From Bdellovibrionaceae bacterium UBA6502 (GTDB lineage Bacteria; Bdellovibrionota; Bdellovibrionia; Bdellovibrionales; UBA840), in NCBI GenBank assembly GCA_002436415.1, contig DJMA01000032.1:46216-110215 (forward strand): DNA of 64,000 nt. Reading direction: 5' to 3'. The position numbers were made by a program, and so were the translations under genes. The notes under the pieces were generated by a model. The model made no database searches. It worked only from the letters and a program-made list of their open reading frames with translations, and was not told the origin of the DNA. This document shows, piece after piece, positions 16,920 to 25,708 of this stretch (positions are counted from its first letter, which is position 1; every line of letters starts with the position of its first letter).

Positions 16920-17909
16920 ATGAAACCACACAGAATCGTGATTACTACCGGTGATAGTGATGGAATCGGTACAGAGGTCACAGCAAAGGCTTTAGCCAAA
17001 ATAAAACCTCTCAAGAGTTGCCGCTACATCGTATGGGTTAGTCCATCTTGCCCAAAGGCACATTTGCGAAAATTTGCTAACAACTTTGAATTGGTCAACT
17101 TTCATAACTGGCCTGAAGCGCTTAAGTATGATCATGACAATTACAAAGAGCTGCTAGTTATCACCTCTGACTTATCCCCTGCCGTTTGGGTAGAAACCAC
17201 AGCAAAAGCCGCTTTATATGGACATATTGATGCCATCGTCACGGCCCCTCTTTCTAAAACTAGTATCCTGTCGGCCGGCTTAGAAGACATAGGTCACACA
17301 GATATCTTAAAGCGTATCGCGAGGAAAAAAGATGTGTTTATGGGATTTTGGGGTGAAAAAATGTCGGTTGTTTTGGCCACTGCCCATATTCCAGTTTCAG
17401 AAATCTCTGATCAGCTTACAACGGCAAAGCTTTTTAAAGCCGTAAAGGCTGCGAATGCCTTAAAAGATGTTATCAACACCTCTAAAAAGCCTAAACCCGT
17501 CGCCTTAGTGGGATTAAATCCTCACGCTGGGGAAACTGGTGTAATCGGTAATGAAGAGACCAAATATCACGCCAAGGTATTAGAAAAAGCTAAGGCAGAA
17601 AACATCATTCTAGAAGGTCCATTGGTCCCAGATGTTTGCTTCCAGCCACAAGAAATAAAAAAGTATTCTATCTACGTTGCGAATTATCATGATCAGGGCT
17701 TAATCCCGTTTAAGATGCTTCACGAACAACATCGTGGAGTGCATTTAAGTCTTGGTTTACCTTTCATTAGAACTAGTGTAGATCATGGTACGGCCAAAGA
17801 TATATTTAACAAAAACAAAGCAAATTACTATTCCATGCTAGAAGCTTTAAAATTAGCTACGAAGATTTGCGTGAAACCAGAATTAAAGAAAATATTAACA
17901 AGTATATAA
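16920..17909 (+). CDS. pdxA: 4-hydroxythreonine-4-phosphate dehydrogenase
   Basis: PdxA oxidises 4-phosphohydroxy-L-threonine in the DXP-dependent route to vitamin B6. The 329-residue length is normal. Family signatures are TTGDSDGIGTEV at the N-terminus, TAPLSKTS, GHTDIL with the metal-binding His, LNPHAGETG, the conserved NYHDQGLIPFK and RTSVDHGTAKDI near the end. The usual first motif GDPAGIG reads GDSDGIG here. The ATG follows the surA stop directly, so expression is coupled to the outer-membrane chaperone genes. No other pyridoxine genes are in the window. Confidence 0.95.
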   Translation: MKPHRIVITTGDSDGIGTEVTAKALAKIKPLKSCRYIVWVSPSCPKAHLRKFANNFELVNFHNWPEALKYDHDNYKELLVITSDLSPAVWVETTAKAALYGHIDAIVTAPLSKTSILSAGLEDIGHTDILKRIARKKDVFMGFWGEKMSVVLATAHIPVSEISDQLTTAKLFKAVKAANALKDVINTSKKPKPVALVGLNPHAGETGVIGNEETKYHAKVLEKAKAENIILEGPLVPDVCFQPQEIKKYSIYVANYHDQGLIPFKMLHEQHRGVHLSLGLPFIRTSVDHGTAKDIFNKNKANYYSMLEALKLATKICVKPELKKILTSI

Positions 17910-17919
17910 CGAGGTAATT

Positions 17920-19287
17920 ATGTTTAGTCCGGTTATTTTTAGAGAGTATGATATCCGTGGAGTTTATGAAACAGACTTTGACTTAGATTTTGCTAAGTCT
18001 CTAGGAAAAGCATTTGTAAGTTTTCACAATAAGAAAACGGGTAAAACAAATCCAAAATTAGTCATTGGTAATGATGCTAGATTATCTTCTCCAGCGATTG
18101 TAAACGCTTTAGCTGAAGGCATGTCTGAAGCAGGCGCGCAAGTTTTTAAAATTGGTTTAGTAACTACTGCAATGACTTACTTTACTACTTTCTTTTATGA
18201 CTTTGTTGATGGCGCAATTATGGTAACTGGTTCACACAACCCGCCTGACTACAACGGTTTTAAAATCAGCCTAGGAAAGACAACTATTTCTGGCAGCGAG
18301 ATTCAAGAGTTAAAAAACATCATCGACACTGAGGACTATGTTTCTGACAAAGGAAGTGTTGAAGATAAAGATATTTTTCCTGACTACATTAATCGTTACA
18401 AAGAAGAGTTTGGCGAGTTAGAAAACATCCCGGTTGTAATCGATTGTGGAAATGGTGCTGCTGGATGTGTATTGCGTGATATGTATGCGGCGGTTGGTTT
18501 AAAACCAACGATTCTTTTTGAAGAGCCAGATGGCAGATTTCCAAACCACCATCCAGACCCAACTGTTGAAGAGAATATGGAGGCGCTAAAAGCTAAGGTT
18601 TTAGAAGTTGGTGCTAAAGTTGGAATTGGTTTTGATGGTGATGCCGATCGAATTGGCTTGGTTGACGATAAAGGGAAATTCCTTCTTGGAGACGAGATTC
18701 TTTGTTTAATGAGTCGAAATATTCTTGCCGAACACCCTGGTCAGAAAGTAGTAGCAGATGTGAAGTGTTCAGATCGTTTGTTCGATGATATTAAAAAACA
18801 TGGCGGAGAACCTGTAATGTGGAACACAGGACACTCTTTGATTAAGAATAAAATCAAAGAACTTAAAATTCCATTTGGTGGTGAGTACTCAGGTCATGTT
18901 TTTTATAACGATAGAAACTATGGTTTTGATGATGCCCTATACGCAGGCTTACGTGTTATCGAAGTAATTGTTAAAACTGGAAAATCCGTTAGTGAACTTC
19001 TAAATGATTGGCCAGAGGCATACAATACGCCTGAAATAAGAATCGACACTACCGAAGAGAAAAAAGTTTCCATCGTTGAGGCAGTAAAAAAACACTTCAA
19101 AGACGCCGATGGTGATTTTACGGTTAACGATATCGATGGAATTCGCATTAGCTTTAAAGACGGATGGGCACTAGCGCGAGCTTCAAACACTCAACCAGTA
19201 CTTTCGTTACGATATGAAGCAAATTCGGAAGAGAATTTACAAAAAATTAGAACACAAATTGAGGATATTATTAAACCCCTATTATGA
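17920..19287 (+). CDS. Phosphomannomutase/phosphoglucomutase
   Basis: This 455-residue alpha-D-phosphohexomutase interconverts hexose 1- and 6-phosphates for surface polysaccharide synthesis. The N-terminal IFREYDIRG signature is of the AlgC/ManB (PMM/PGM) subgroup. The phosphoserine loop TGSHNPPDYNG places the active Ser at 105. Magnesium binds in GFDGDADR, the sugar specificity loop is GGEYSGH, and the phosphate-binding loop RASNTQP is near the C-terminus. The stop codon overlaps the uvrA start by four bases (ATGA). Substrate preference between mannose and glucose phosphates cannot be decided from sequence alone. Confidence 0.93.
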   Translation: MFSPVIFREYDIRGVYETDFDLDFAKSLGKAFVSFHNKKTGKTNPKLVIGNDARLSSPAIVNALAEGMSEAGAQVFKIGLVTTAMTYFTTFFYDFVDGAIMVTGSHNPPDYNGFKISLGKTTISGSEIQELKNIIDTEDYVSDKGSVEDKDIFPDYINRYKEEFGELENIPVVIDCGNGAAGCVLRDMYAAVGLKPTILFEEPDGRFPNHHPDPTVEENMEALKAKVLEVGAKVGIGFDGDADRIGLVDDKGKFLLGDEILCLMSRNILAEHPGQKVVADVKCSDRLFDDIKKHGGEPVMWNTGHSLIKNKIKELKIPFGGEYSGHVFYNDRNYGFDDALYAGLRVIEVIVKTGKSVSELLNDWPEAYNTPEIRIDTTEEKKVSIVEAVKKHFKDADGDFTVNDIDGIRISFKDGWALARASNTQPVLSLRYEANSEENLQKIRTQIEDIIKPLL

Positions 19288-21836
19288 ATAAAGACATTTT
19301 AAAGTACATCGATGTAAAGGGAGCCAGAGAGCACAACTTAAAAAACATCGATGTACGTATTCCAAAAAATAAAATCACGGTAATAACAGGCCTTAGTGGA
19401 AGTGGTAAATCTTCTTTAGCATTTGATACAATCTACGCCGAAGGCCAGCGTAGGTATATGGATGGCTTATCCGCCTATGCCAAACAGTTTTTAGACCAAT
19501 TAAAAAAACCAGATGTAGATTCTATTTCAGGTTTAACTCCAAGCATATCTATAGAACAAAAAGTAAGTTCAACAAATGTCAGATCCACCGTAGGTACAGT
19601 GACTGAGATCTATGATTTGTTGAGAATACTTTTTTCAAAATTAGGCGTAGCCCATTGCCCGGATCATCCGAATGAGGAATTAAAAGCTCAAGGTACAGAA
19701 AAAATTGTAGATCAAATCATGAGTCTTGAAGAAGGTTCAAAACTAATTATTTTTGCTCCAGTGGCTCGACAAAAAAAAGGTGAATTTTTAAAAGAGTTCA
19801 AGGCTTGGTTTAAGAAAGGTTTTTTAAAAGCTAGGGTAAATGGCGAGATCATAGATTTAGATACCGCCGAAAAACTTCAAAAGACCAAAATGCATAATAT
19901 TGATTTGGTGGTTGATCGTATTATTTTAAAAGCCGATTCAAGGCATCGTATCAGCCAAGCTGTAGAGCGTGCTAATCAGTTTGGTAATTCCCAGATCATA
20001 GTTTTTAATATGGGTTCTGACAGTGAAACCTTGTACTCAACAAGTAGTGCCTGTAGTAAATGTGGATTTAGTTTTCCAGACTTTTCTGATCCTAAGTTTT
20101 TTAGTTTCAATTCCCAGCGAGGATATTGTCCAAGCTGTAAAGGAATCGGAACTGTCGACATTGATGAAGATGGCGATAGTTATAATGTAGTTTATGACGA
20201 TAACATCGAGTCTGATGGCGATATTGACGAACTTTCCGTTAAGTCTTGTCATGATTGTGGTGGCTCAAGATTAAGATTAGAGGCAAGAAATGTATTTCTT
20301 GGCAAAAAGAACATTTCAGATTTTAGTTTTGAACCCATTGCTGATTTAATTGAAGAACTAGAAAAAATTCCTTTTACTGAAAATGAAAAAAAGCTTTCTG
20401 GAAAACTATTAGAAGAATTGATCCAGAGACTTCGATACTTAGAAAAAATGGGTGTAGGATATTTACATTTAAACCGTCCAAGTAGAACATTATCTGGCGG
20501 TGAATCTCAAAGAATACGCTTGGCCTCACAAATTGGTAGTGGCTTAGTGGGAGTGTTGTATGTTCTCGATGAGCCTAGTATTGGATTACATCCGCAAGAT
20601 CATTCTAATCTTTTAGAAATTTTGAACGAATTAAAAGATAAGGGAAATACCATTTTAATGGTGGAGCATGACGAAGAAACCATTCGAAGTGCTGATTATA
20701 TTTTTGATCTCGGTCCTGGTGCCGGTAGGCTTGGTGGTAATATTCAAGCTAAAGGAAGTTTACAAGATATCATTAACTCCGAAACTTCTGTAACCGGTAA
20801 ATTTTTGTCAGGAAAAGAAACGGCCGCGGTAATAAAAAATAAAAAGCCTGATACTTCTGATCTTTTTATTGAGCTTACTGGAGCATCTGAGCACAACTTA
20901 AAGTCTGTAAATTTAAAGTTACCTCTAAATCAGTATGTGGTTGTAACAGGCGTTTCTGGTAGCGGCAAAAGTACTTTAATCATAGATACCCTATACAAAC
21001 TTTTGGCGAAGCATTTTTATTCAACAGATTGGGTTGCCGGGAAAAACACCGGTATTTCTGGTATGGATAATGTGGATCGTATCGTTAATATAAACCAGAA
21101 GCCTATTGGAAGAACTCCTAGAAGTAACCCCGCTACTTATGTTGGTATGTTTACCGAGATCCGACAAATATTCACAGAGCTTCCAGAAGCAAAGATCCGA
21201 GGTTTTAAGCCAGGACATTTTAGTTTTAACGTAAAAGGTGGTCGTTGCGAAGAGTGTAAGGGTGCCGGAAAACGAAAATTAGAAATGAATTTTATGGCAA
21301 ACGTCTATGTGGAGTGTGAGTATTGCTTAGGTAAACGTTATACTAGGGATACTTTAAACATAAAATACAAAGACAAAAGCATCGCTGATATTTTAGAAAT
21401 GACGGTAGATGAAGCCTATGATTTCTTTAAGAATCATAAAAAGCTAGAACGCCAACTTAGAACCTTATTAGATGTTGGATTGGATTATATAACGCTTGGC
21501 CAAGCCGCCACTACGCTATCTGGTGGAGAGGCGCAAAGAATCAAACTTTCTAAAGAGCTTTCCAAGAGGTCTTTTAAAAAGGCTTTGTATATTTTAGATG
21601 AACCAACCACTGGTTTGCATTTCGAAGATATAAGAAAGCTAAATTCTTTGTTACAAAGACTCGTCGATGAAGGAAACTCGGTGGTTGTGATTGAGCACAA
21701 TTTAGATATCATTCGTTCCGCTGATCACATCATTGAACTTGGACCTCAAGGTGGAAAGTATGGTGGTAATATCGTATTTACCGGTAGTCTTGAGGAGTTA
21801 AAAAAGGCCAAAACCGCTACCTCTAAATTTGTATAA
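19284..21836 (+). CDS. uvrA: Excinuclease ABC subunit A, internally shortened
   Basis: UvrA is the damage-recognising ATPase of nucleotide excision repair. Both ABC modules are complete: Walker A GLSGSGKSS and GVSGSGKST, and signatures TLSGGESQR and TLSGGEAQR. Zinc ligands Cys257, 260, 282 and 285 (first module) and the later CEECKG/CEYCLG pairs are present. The UvrB-binding region (about residues 120-245) is retained, so this is not the UvrA2 type. The protein has 850 residues against about 940 in E. coli. The missing 85 or so lie between Cys285 and the next CHDC (322-325), a gap of 37 instead of about 120 residues. Translation overlaps the preceding mutase. Confidence 0.95.
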   Translation: MNKDILKYIDVKGAREHNLKNIDVRIPKNKITVITGLSGSGKSSLAFDTIYAEGQRRYMDGLSAYAKQFLDQLKKPDVDSISGLTPSISIEQKVSSTNVRSTVGTVTEIYDLLRILFSKLGVAHCPDHPNEELKAQGTEKIVDQIMSLEEGSKLIIFAPVARQKKGEFLKEFKAWFKKGFLKARVNGEIIDLDTAEKLQKTKMHNIDLVVDRIILKADSRHRISQAVERANQFGNSQIIVFNMGSDSETLYSTSSACSKCGFSFPDFSDPKFFSFNSQRGYCPSCKGIGTVDIDEDGDSYNVVYDDNIESDGDIDELSVKSCHDCGGSRLRLEARNVFLGKKNISDFSFEPIADLIEELEKIPFTENEKKLSGKLLEELIQRLRYLEKMGVGYLHLNRPSRTLSGGESQRIRLASQIGSGLVGVLYVLDEPSIGLHPQDHSNLLEILNELKDKGNTILMVEHDEETIRSADYIFDLGPGAGRLGGNIQAKGSLQDIINSETSVTGKFLSGKETAAVIKNKKPDTSDLFIELTGASEHNLKSVNLKLPLNQYVVVTGVSGSGKSTLIIDTLYKLLAKHFYSTDWVAGKNTGISGMDNVDRIVNINQKPIGRTPRSNPATYVGMFTEIRQIFTELPEAKIRGFKPGHFSFNVKGGRCEECKGAGKRKLEMNFMANVYVECEYCLGKRYTRDTLNIKYKDKSIADILEMTVDEAYDFFKNHKKLERQLRTLLDVGLDYITLGQAATTLSGGEAQRIKLSKELSKRSFKKALYILDEPTTGLHFEDIRKLNSLLQRLVDEGNSVVVIEHNLDIIRSADHIIELGPQGGKYGGNIVFTGSLEELKKAKTATSKFV

Positions 21837-21858
21837 TGCTATTTTAACGTATCATTAT

Positions 21859-21879
21859 GAGACCAAAATCTTTGGTCTC
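21859..21879 (+). terminator. Hairpin downstream of uvrA, possible terminator
   Basis: A perfect 9-bp stem GAGACCAAA/TTTGGTCTC has a 3-nt loop. It begins 23 bp after the uvrA stop. The following tract (TAACTTATT) is only weakly T-rich, so termination efficiency is uncertain. Confidence 0.5.
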
Positions 21880-22089
21880 TAACTTATTCACCAATTTTTA
21901 TTTCTCTCTTTTTATTAAATATTTTAAGGCTCGTTTCAGAATGAAATATGCTCTATTACCAATAGCTTTGATTTAGGCTGTTAAACTATTATTCAGTTCA
22001 TCAATTTGTATTCAGCGTATCAGTGCCAACTGTAAATAAACTGAACTAGAGAGACAAAAATTGGCCCCTGTTTTGCTACTTATAGGGGT

Positions 22090-22932
22090 ATGAAAACGAA
22101 AAACTTAAAAAACCTAATTCTAAGCCTAAGCCTTCTGATCTCAAGTGTTGCTTGTAATGTTGAAATGCAATCTCAATACAATGCATCTAGTCTTTCGCAA
22201 ACTCACGGAACCGACAACAACCCATGGGTAGACGGTGATAACCCGATTAACCCAAGTTTAATCTATAACGAAGAGGGATACATCGAAGATGTTGAGCTTT
22301 TAGAATATTTAACTACTGAAGTAATTCAACCGGTTCTTGGTGATCTTACAAAGTTAGAAGAAATGCAAATCAATATCGAAAACCTTCAATACACACCTGA
22401 GAACTGTACACGTGAGACTAACAGCTACACCGAATCAGACTCTACAATCACGGAAGAATTTGCCATTACTGGAGATAACTGTGATATCAACTATTATGAT
22501 AGTGTTAATCAAGAAGTAACTAACACTGGAAAAACACTTAAATCTTATTCTGTGTTAGAAATTTTAAATGCTGATCTTAATGAAACATCGGATTTAAAAT
22601 CTGCTGTTTACCAACAAAGATTAGATTTACTAAACCCACAAACGGGTTCCAGTGTTTATAAGATTGATAATCGAATTTCATCAATAAACTTAGTATTATC
22701 TGACGCTTCTGAAATCTATTACACAAGTGAATATTCAGATAATGGAATCATAGGCGTGGGTAAAATTAGTGTGCGTTCTCAAGAAGTATTAGTAAAAGGT
22801 GTGACTGTAAAAGGTTCTATCGAATCCTACATCGTTGATGAGTCATCACCAGTATTAAACTACTACTTCTTAAATGGTGGCCAAGTGGATGAAAGTCAGT
22901 ACCGACTTACTTTCCCTGCTAGTCTTCCGTAA
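22090..22932 (+). CDS. Uncharacterised lipoprotein
   Basis: This 280-residue protein has a lipoprotein signal peptide with lipobox SSVAC (Cys at 22). The mature part is acidic, Asn/Ser/Thr/Tyr-rich and predicted mainly beta, with no domain I recognise. Two cysteines (in ENCTRE and DNCDI) about 30 residues apart could form a disulfide. It stands alone, separated by 250 bp from uvrA and by 90 bp from the small gene downstream. It is likely a periplasmic or outer-membrane protein of unknown function. Confidence 0.75.
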   Translation: MKTKNLKNLILSLSLLISSVACNVEMQSQYNASSLSQTHGTDNNPWVDGDNPINPSLIYNEEGYIEDVELLEYLTTEVIQPVLGDLTKLEEMQINIENLQYTPENCTRETNSYTESDSTITEEFAITGDNCDINYYDSVNQEVTNTGKTLKSYSVLEILNADLNETSDLKSAVYQQRLDLLNPQTGSSVYKIDNRISSINLVLSDASEIYYTSEYSDNGIIGVGKISVRSQEVLVKGVTVKGSIESYIVDESSPVLNYYFLNGGQVDESQYRLTFPASLP

Positions 22933-23021
22933 TAGCACCTAAGTCCTAAGATCACCCTTGCAATGGATTGTTTTGATTTTCTTAGGTATTCTACTAGAGT
23001 CTTTAAAAATGAGAGGGAAAT

Positions 23022-23183
23022 ATGGAAGGTATAATTCTATTAATCATCGTAGCGGTAGTGGCATTAAAAAGCCCTGATGCTGATAAAAAGATAACTGATG
23101 AAAGTATGAAAGAAACTATCGAAAGAAAAATGGATAGAAATCCTACTTCCACTGGAAAAATAAATACGGGCGACAAATCTTAA
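23022..23183 (+). CDS. Small membrane-anchored protein, 53 residues
   Basis: A short open frame starts with ATG after GAGAGGG at good spacing and ends just before a strong hairpin terminator. It encodes an N-terminal hydrophobic segment (IILLIIVAVVAL, residues 4-15) followed by a polar, charged tail of about 37 residues (KSPDADKKITDES...). This is the layout of a single-span inner-membrane micropeptide with its tail in the cytoplasm or periplasm. I recognise no family. The ribosome site, lack of rare-looking codons and the terminator argue for a real gene; conservation would decide. Confidence 0.6.
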   Translation: MEGIILLIIVAVVALKSPDADKKITDESMKETIERKMDRNPTSTGKINTGDKS

Positions 23184-23204
23184 AACAAGTTTCAATTTAG
23201 ATAT

Positions 23205-23236
23205 AAAAAAACCGGCTTTTAAGGGCCGGTTTTTTC
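23205..23236. terminator. Bidirectional terminator between the small gene and atpE
   Basis: AAAAAACCGGC, a short loop and GCCGGTTTTTT form a stem with A and T runs on opposite sides. It can terminate the plus-strand small gene and the minus-strand ATP synthase F0 operon that ends at 23258. Confidence 0.88.
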
Positions 23237-23257
23237 ATTTTACTTAGTAAGTTTCAA

Positions 23258-23566
23258 TTAACCTACGATTGCACCAGCAAGAGTGTTTGCAATCAAGAAA
23301 GCAAAAAGAACTAGTGACTCGATAAGAGCTAGACCAAGAAGCATTGGAATGAATACTTTACCTTGAGCAGCAGGGTTACGAGCGATACCGTCAAGACCAG
23401 AACGGATAGCCATAGCTTGACCAAGAGTTCCGCCAAGAGCAGCGATAGCGATTGCTAAAGCAGCAGAGAAAGCAACAGTTCCAACGTCAGTTGTGATTGC
23501 AGCTTCTTGTGCGAAAGCAGAAACAGATGCGAATGTAGCAACAAATACTAATAAAGCTTTTTTCAT
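23258..23566 (-). CDS. atpE: ATP synthase F0 subunit c
   Basis: The c subunit forms the rotor ring of F0. Residues 28-102 give the usual two-helix hairpin with the polar loop ARNPAA. The ion-binding carboxylate is Glu83 (LIESLVLF) in helix 2, with Gln50 (LGQAM) in helix 1 and Ser84 next to Glu83. The protein is longer than usual because of a 20-residue signal-peptide-like N-terminus ending at FAQEA, so it may be processed. GAGGAG precedes the ATG. It is the last gene of the minus-strand F0 series, 28 bp after atpB, and a strong terminator follows. Confidence 0.95.
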   Translation of the reverse strand: MKKALLVFVATFASVSAFAQEAAITTDVGTVAFSAALAIAIAALGGTLGQAMAIRSGLDGIARNPAAQGKVFIPMLLGLALIESLVLFAFLIANTLAGAIVG

Positions 23567-23594
23567 TTTTTTCTCCTCTAAGAAAAATATAGTA

Positions 23595-24287
23595 TTAATG
23601 ATCGTGTGACGTGGCCATGCTCACATAAACCATCGACAACAACGTAAAAATTAAAGATTGAACAAAACAAACAAAAGTACCCAAACCATAAAAGATTACC
23701 GGGATAGCAATTGGAGTTAACTCCAAAAAGATTCCCAATACTGTATGGTCGGCAGTCATGTTTGCCATTAGACGAATACCTAAGCTGAAAGGACGAACAA
23801 TGTTTGAGATGATCTCAATTGGTAACATGATCGGCGCCATCCAAAGGATCGGTCCAAGGTAATGTTTAAAGTAAGCCATGCCGTGCTCTTTAAAACCAAG
23901 CCAGTTGTACATGATGAAAGAGAACATACCTACTGCAACAGTTGTATTGATATTTTCCGTTGCTGGAGTCATTCCAGGCAATAGACCAACTAAGTTGTTA
24001 ATTAAAATAAAAGTGAACATCGCACCAAAAAGAGGAACAAACTTTCTATGTCCTTCTCCAAATACCATATCGGTTAAGTAAACGATTAGCTCAGTGATTC
24101 CCTCAAACATTCCACGAAGACCAAAAGATCCTGCAGGAGCAATTGCTTGCTCACCTTTTCCAAGGCTAAGTTTTCCAGCGAAAGCTAAACCAACGATTCC
24201 AGTAGCTACTACGGCTGCTGTGGCGATGTGAACATCGTGTCCTACTCCAGGGATTAACTGCGTCCAGTTAAAATGTGCTGCTGACAT
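23595..24287 (-). CDS. atpB: ATP synthase F0 subunit a
   Basis: Subunit a forms the ion half-channels of F0. This 230-residue multi-spanning protein has the family signature around the essential arginine, FSLGIRLMANM, and a later GLGTFVCFVQSLIFTLL helix. The N-terminal region HFNWTQLIPG is followed by about five to six membrane helices. It lies 2 bp after an AtpI-like gene and 28 bp before atpE. The F1 and stalk genes are 20 kb away at 44858-50604, so the ATP synthase is encoded in two operons. Confidence 0.95.
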   Translation of the reverse strand: MSAAHFNWTQLIPGVGHDVHIATAAVVATGIVGLAFAGKLSLGKGEQAIAPAGSFGLRGMFEGITELIVYLTDMVFGEGHRKFVPLFGAMFTFILINNLVGLLPGMTPATENINTTVAVGMFSFIMYNWLGFKEHGMAYFKHYLGPILWMAPIMLPIEIISNIVRPFSLGIRLMANMTADHTVLGIFLELTPIAIPVIFYGLGTFVCFVQSLIFTLLSMVYVSMATSHDH

Positions 24288-24289
24288 AT

Positions 24290-24694
24290 TTATTCCTCAA
24301 TTTCTAAGGTTTTATTTTTATAAGCATAATACCCACCAGCTACTAGCATGCTAGGGGCCATGATGAAAATTCCAACAGCAGAGAGCCCTAAATCGAAGGA
24401 TCCGCTGGCGGCCACCATATATGTAATTACGCCTAGAAACGCGTATTTAAATACAATGACACTGATAGGCAAGGCAAATGATTTTTTGAATAAGACCATC
24501 TTTAACACGAGTGACAATGTGGTTACGATCAATGCAGATAATAACAAGCCAATATTAAAGCTAAGAACTTGATTTCCAGTCTTGCCGATAGAACCTAACA
24601 AAAGACCTATGCCTAAACCTAAGGCAATGTGGGAAATTAAAAAATAGAATATGAAATTATTGTTGTTTATCTTCATTGGATTTTGCTTCTTCAT
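24290..24694 (-). CDS. ATP synthase subunit I-like membrane protein
   Basis: This 134-residue protein has four predicted membrane helices (about residues 14-34, 44-66, 78-97 and 104-124) and a short polar C-terminus. Position between atpZ and atpB, size and topology match AtpI-type proteins, which help assemble the c-ring or import magnesium. Sequence similarity alone is weak, so the call rests on context. Its start overlaps the end of atpZ; ATG 24694 or the in-frame ATG at 24676 are both possible, and neither has a strong ribosome site, which suggests translational coupling. Confidence 0.7.
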   Translation of the reverse strand: MKKQNPMKINNNNFIFYFLISHIALGLGIGLLLGSIGKTGNQVLSFNIGLLLSALIVTTLSLVLKMVLFKKSFALPISVIVFKYAFLGVITYMVAASGSFDLGLSAVGIFIMAPSMLVAGGYYAYKNKTLEIEE

Positions 24695-24890
24695 CCTGCA
24701 TTAATTTTACTGCATGGATAACATGCACAAACCAAAGGATCAACGCAATTATTACGCCGCCTGCAGTTCCTAAGCCCTTCAAATGATAGATTTTATCAGC
24801 CTCTTTACCGACATAGGCGCCGGCAATAATAAGACCCACAATCTCAAAGCTTAGGGCAAATATGGTGGCTCCTTGTTTGCTTAGTCTCAC
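24657..24890 (-). CDS. AtpZ-like F0F1 ATPase accessory protein
   Basis: This 77-residue protein has two membrane helices (residues about 10-30 and 42-62) separated by a basic loop, and a charged tail. This is the layout of the AtpZ/AtpI family (putative F0F1-ATPase gene 1), found at the head of ATP synthase operons. It starts with GTG, whose G is the last base of the preceding TPR gene stop (TAGTG), so translation is coupled. It overlaps the AtpI-like gene downstream by 38 bp. The role in ATP synthase assembly is known for the family, not shown here. Confidence 0.75.
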   Translation of the reverse strand: MRLSKQGATIFALSFEIVGLIIAGAYVGKEADKIYHLKGLGTAGGVIIALILWFVHVIHAVKLMQDEEAKSNEDKQQ

Positions 24891-25708
24891 TACTTAACCC
24901 TACCTCTTGCTCCAGGTTGTTGAGAAATTGTAAAATTCAAACTCTCAATTTTTTGATCTATAAACTCAGGATTCTTTGCCTTGTCACGATAAAGCTTTAG
25001 TGTTTCAAGAGCCTTTTTATATTCTTTGTTGTCTTCTAAAGCCAGTGACAATGCTAAAAAAACTTGCTCTTTTTCAGCTCGAATCGGAAATTCAGAGATA
25101 ATCTTTTCATAGGTTTCAATGGCTTTGGCTGGTTTTTCTTCGGACTGAAAAACATTGGCTCGTAAATTTAAACTATCAAATTTTAGAGCATCATCTTTGG
25201 TGGTGCTAATAATTTCTTCAAGTTCCACATTTGCTTGGTAGAAATTGTTTAAATAAAAATAACTCTTAGCGATCTTTAAACGGGCTAAGTTCTTCTTTTC
25301 TTCGGACTTTTCTAAAACAAGATAGCGATTAAGCTGTGCAATGGCTAATTCATGATCGCCAAGGCTTTGAAAGTAATAGTTTGCCAAGTTTTCCTGTGCC
25401 TCTATTCTCTCAAACTCTTTATCGGAACGAAGAATAATATGATTCAACACCTTAGGGACTAAACTTTTATCAGTAGAGTGTAATTTAGCGATTTGATAAA
25501 TTTTTTGAGCTGCTTCAACAGACTTTTGGTTCTCGAGGTTTTTTCGGAGATATCGATAATAAAAGCCAATGGCTCCATCAAAATCTTTTTCTTCCTCTAA
25601 ATTTTGAGCCTTCTCAAGTTCCCAGTTTTCAGAAGAAAACCCACAAGCTAGGAAGCCTGTGGGTAATAAAAACATTAAAAATATTAGCTTAGTGCTTAGT
25701 ATCTTCAT
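24890..25708 (-). CDS. TPR-repeat lipoprotein
   Basis: This 272-residue protein has a lipoprotein signal with lipobox GFLAC (Cys at 22) and a mature part built of helical tetratricopeptide-like repeats (for example DFDGAIGFYYRYL, HELAIAQLNRYL, PAKAIETYEKII, EYKKALETLKLY). Such proteins are periplasmic scaffolds; BamD is one lipoprotein with this architecture, but the repeat number and position do not identify it as BamD. The start lies 20 bp inside gyrA and the end shares one base with atpZ, so it bridges the gyrase and F0 genes in a single transcript. Function unknown. Confidence 0.8.
   Translation of the reverse strand: MKILSTKLIFLMFLLPTGFLACGFSSENWELEKAQNLEEEKDFDGAIGFYYRYLRKNLENQKSVEAAQKIYQIAKLHSTDKSLVPKVLNHIILRSDKEFERIEAQENLANYYFQSLGDHELAIAQLNRYLVLEKSEEKKNLARLKIAKSYFYLNNFYQANVELEEIISTTKDDALKFDSLNLRANVFQSEEKPAKAIETYEKIISEFPIRAEKEQVFLALSLALEDNKEYKKALETLKLYRDKAKNPEFIDQKIESLNFTISQQPGARGRVK

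Noticed and set aside
19284..21836. Frameshift or broken uvrA because of its short length
   Set aside because: All motifs lie in one open frame in the right order; the missing residues form one clean internal deletion.
24348..24572. Plus-strand frame within the atpI-like gene
   Set aside because: It is antisense to a tightly packed operon gene, with no ribosome site.
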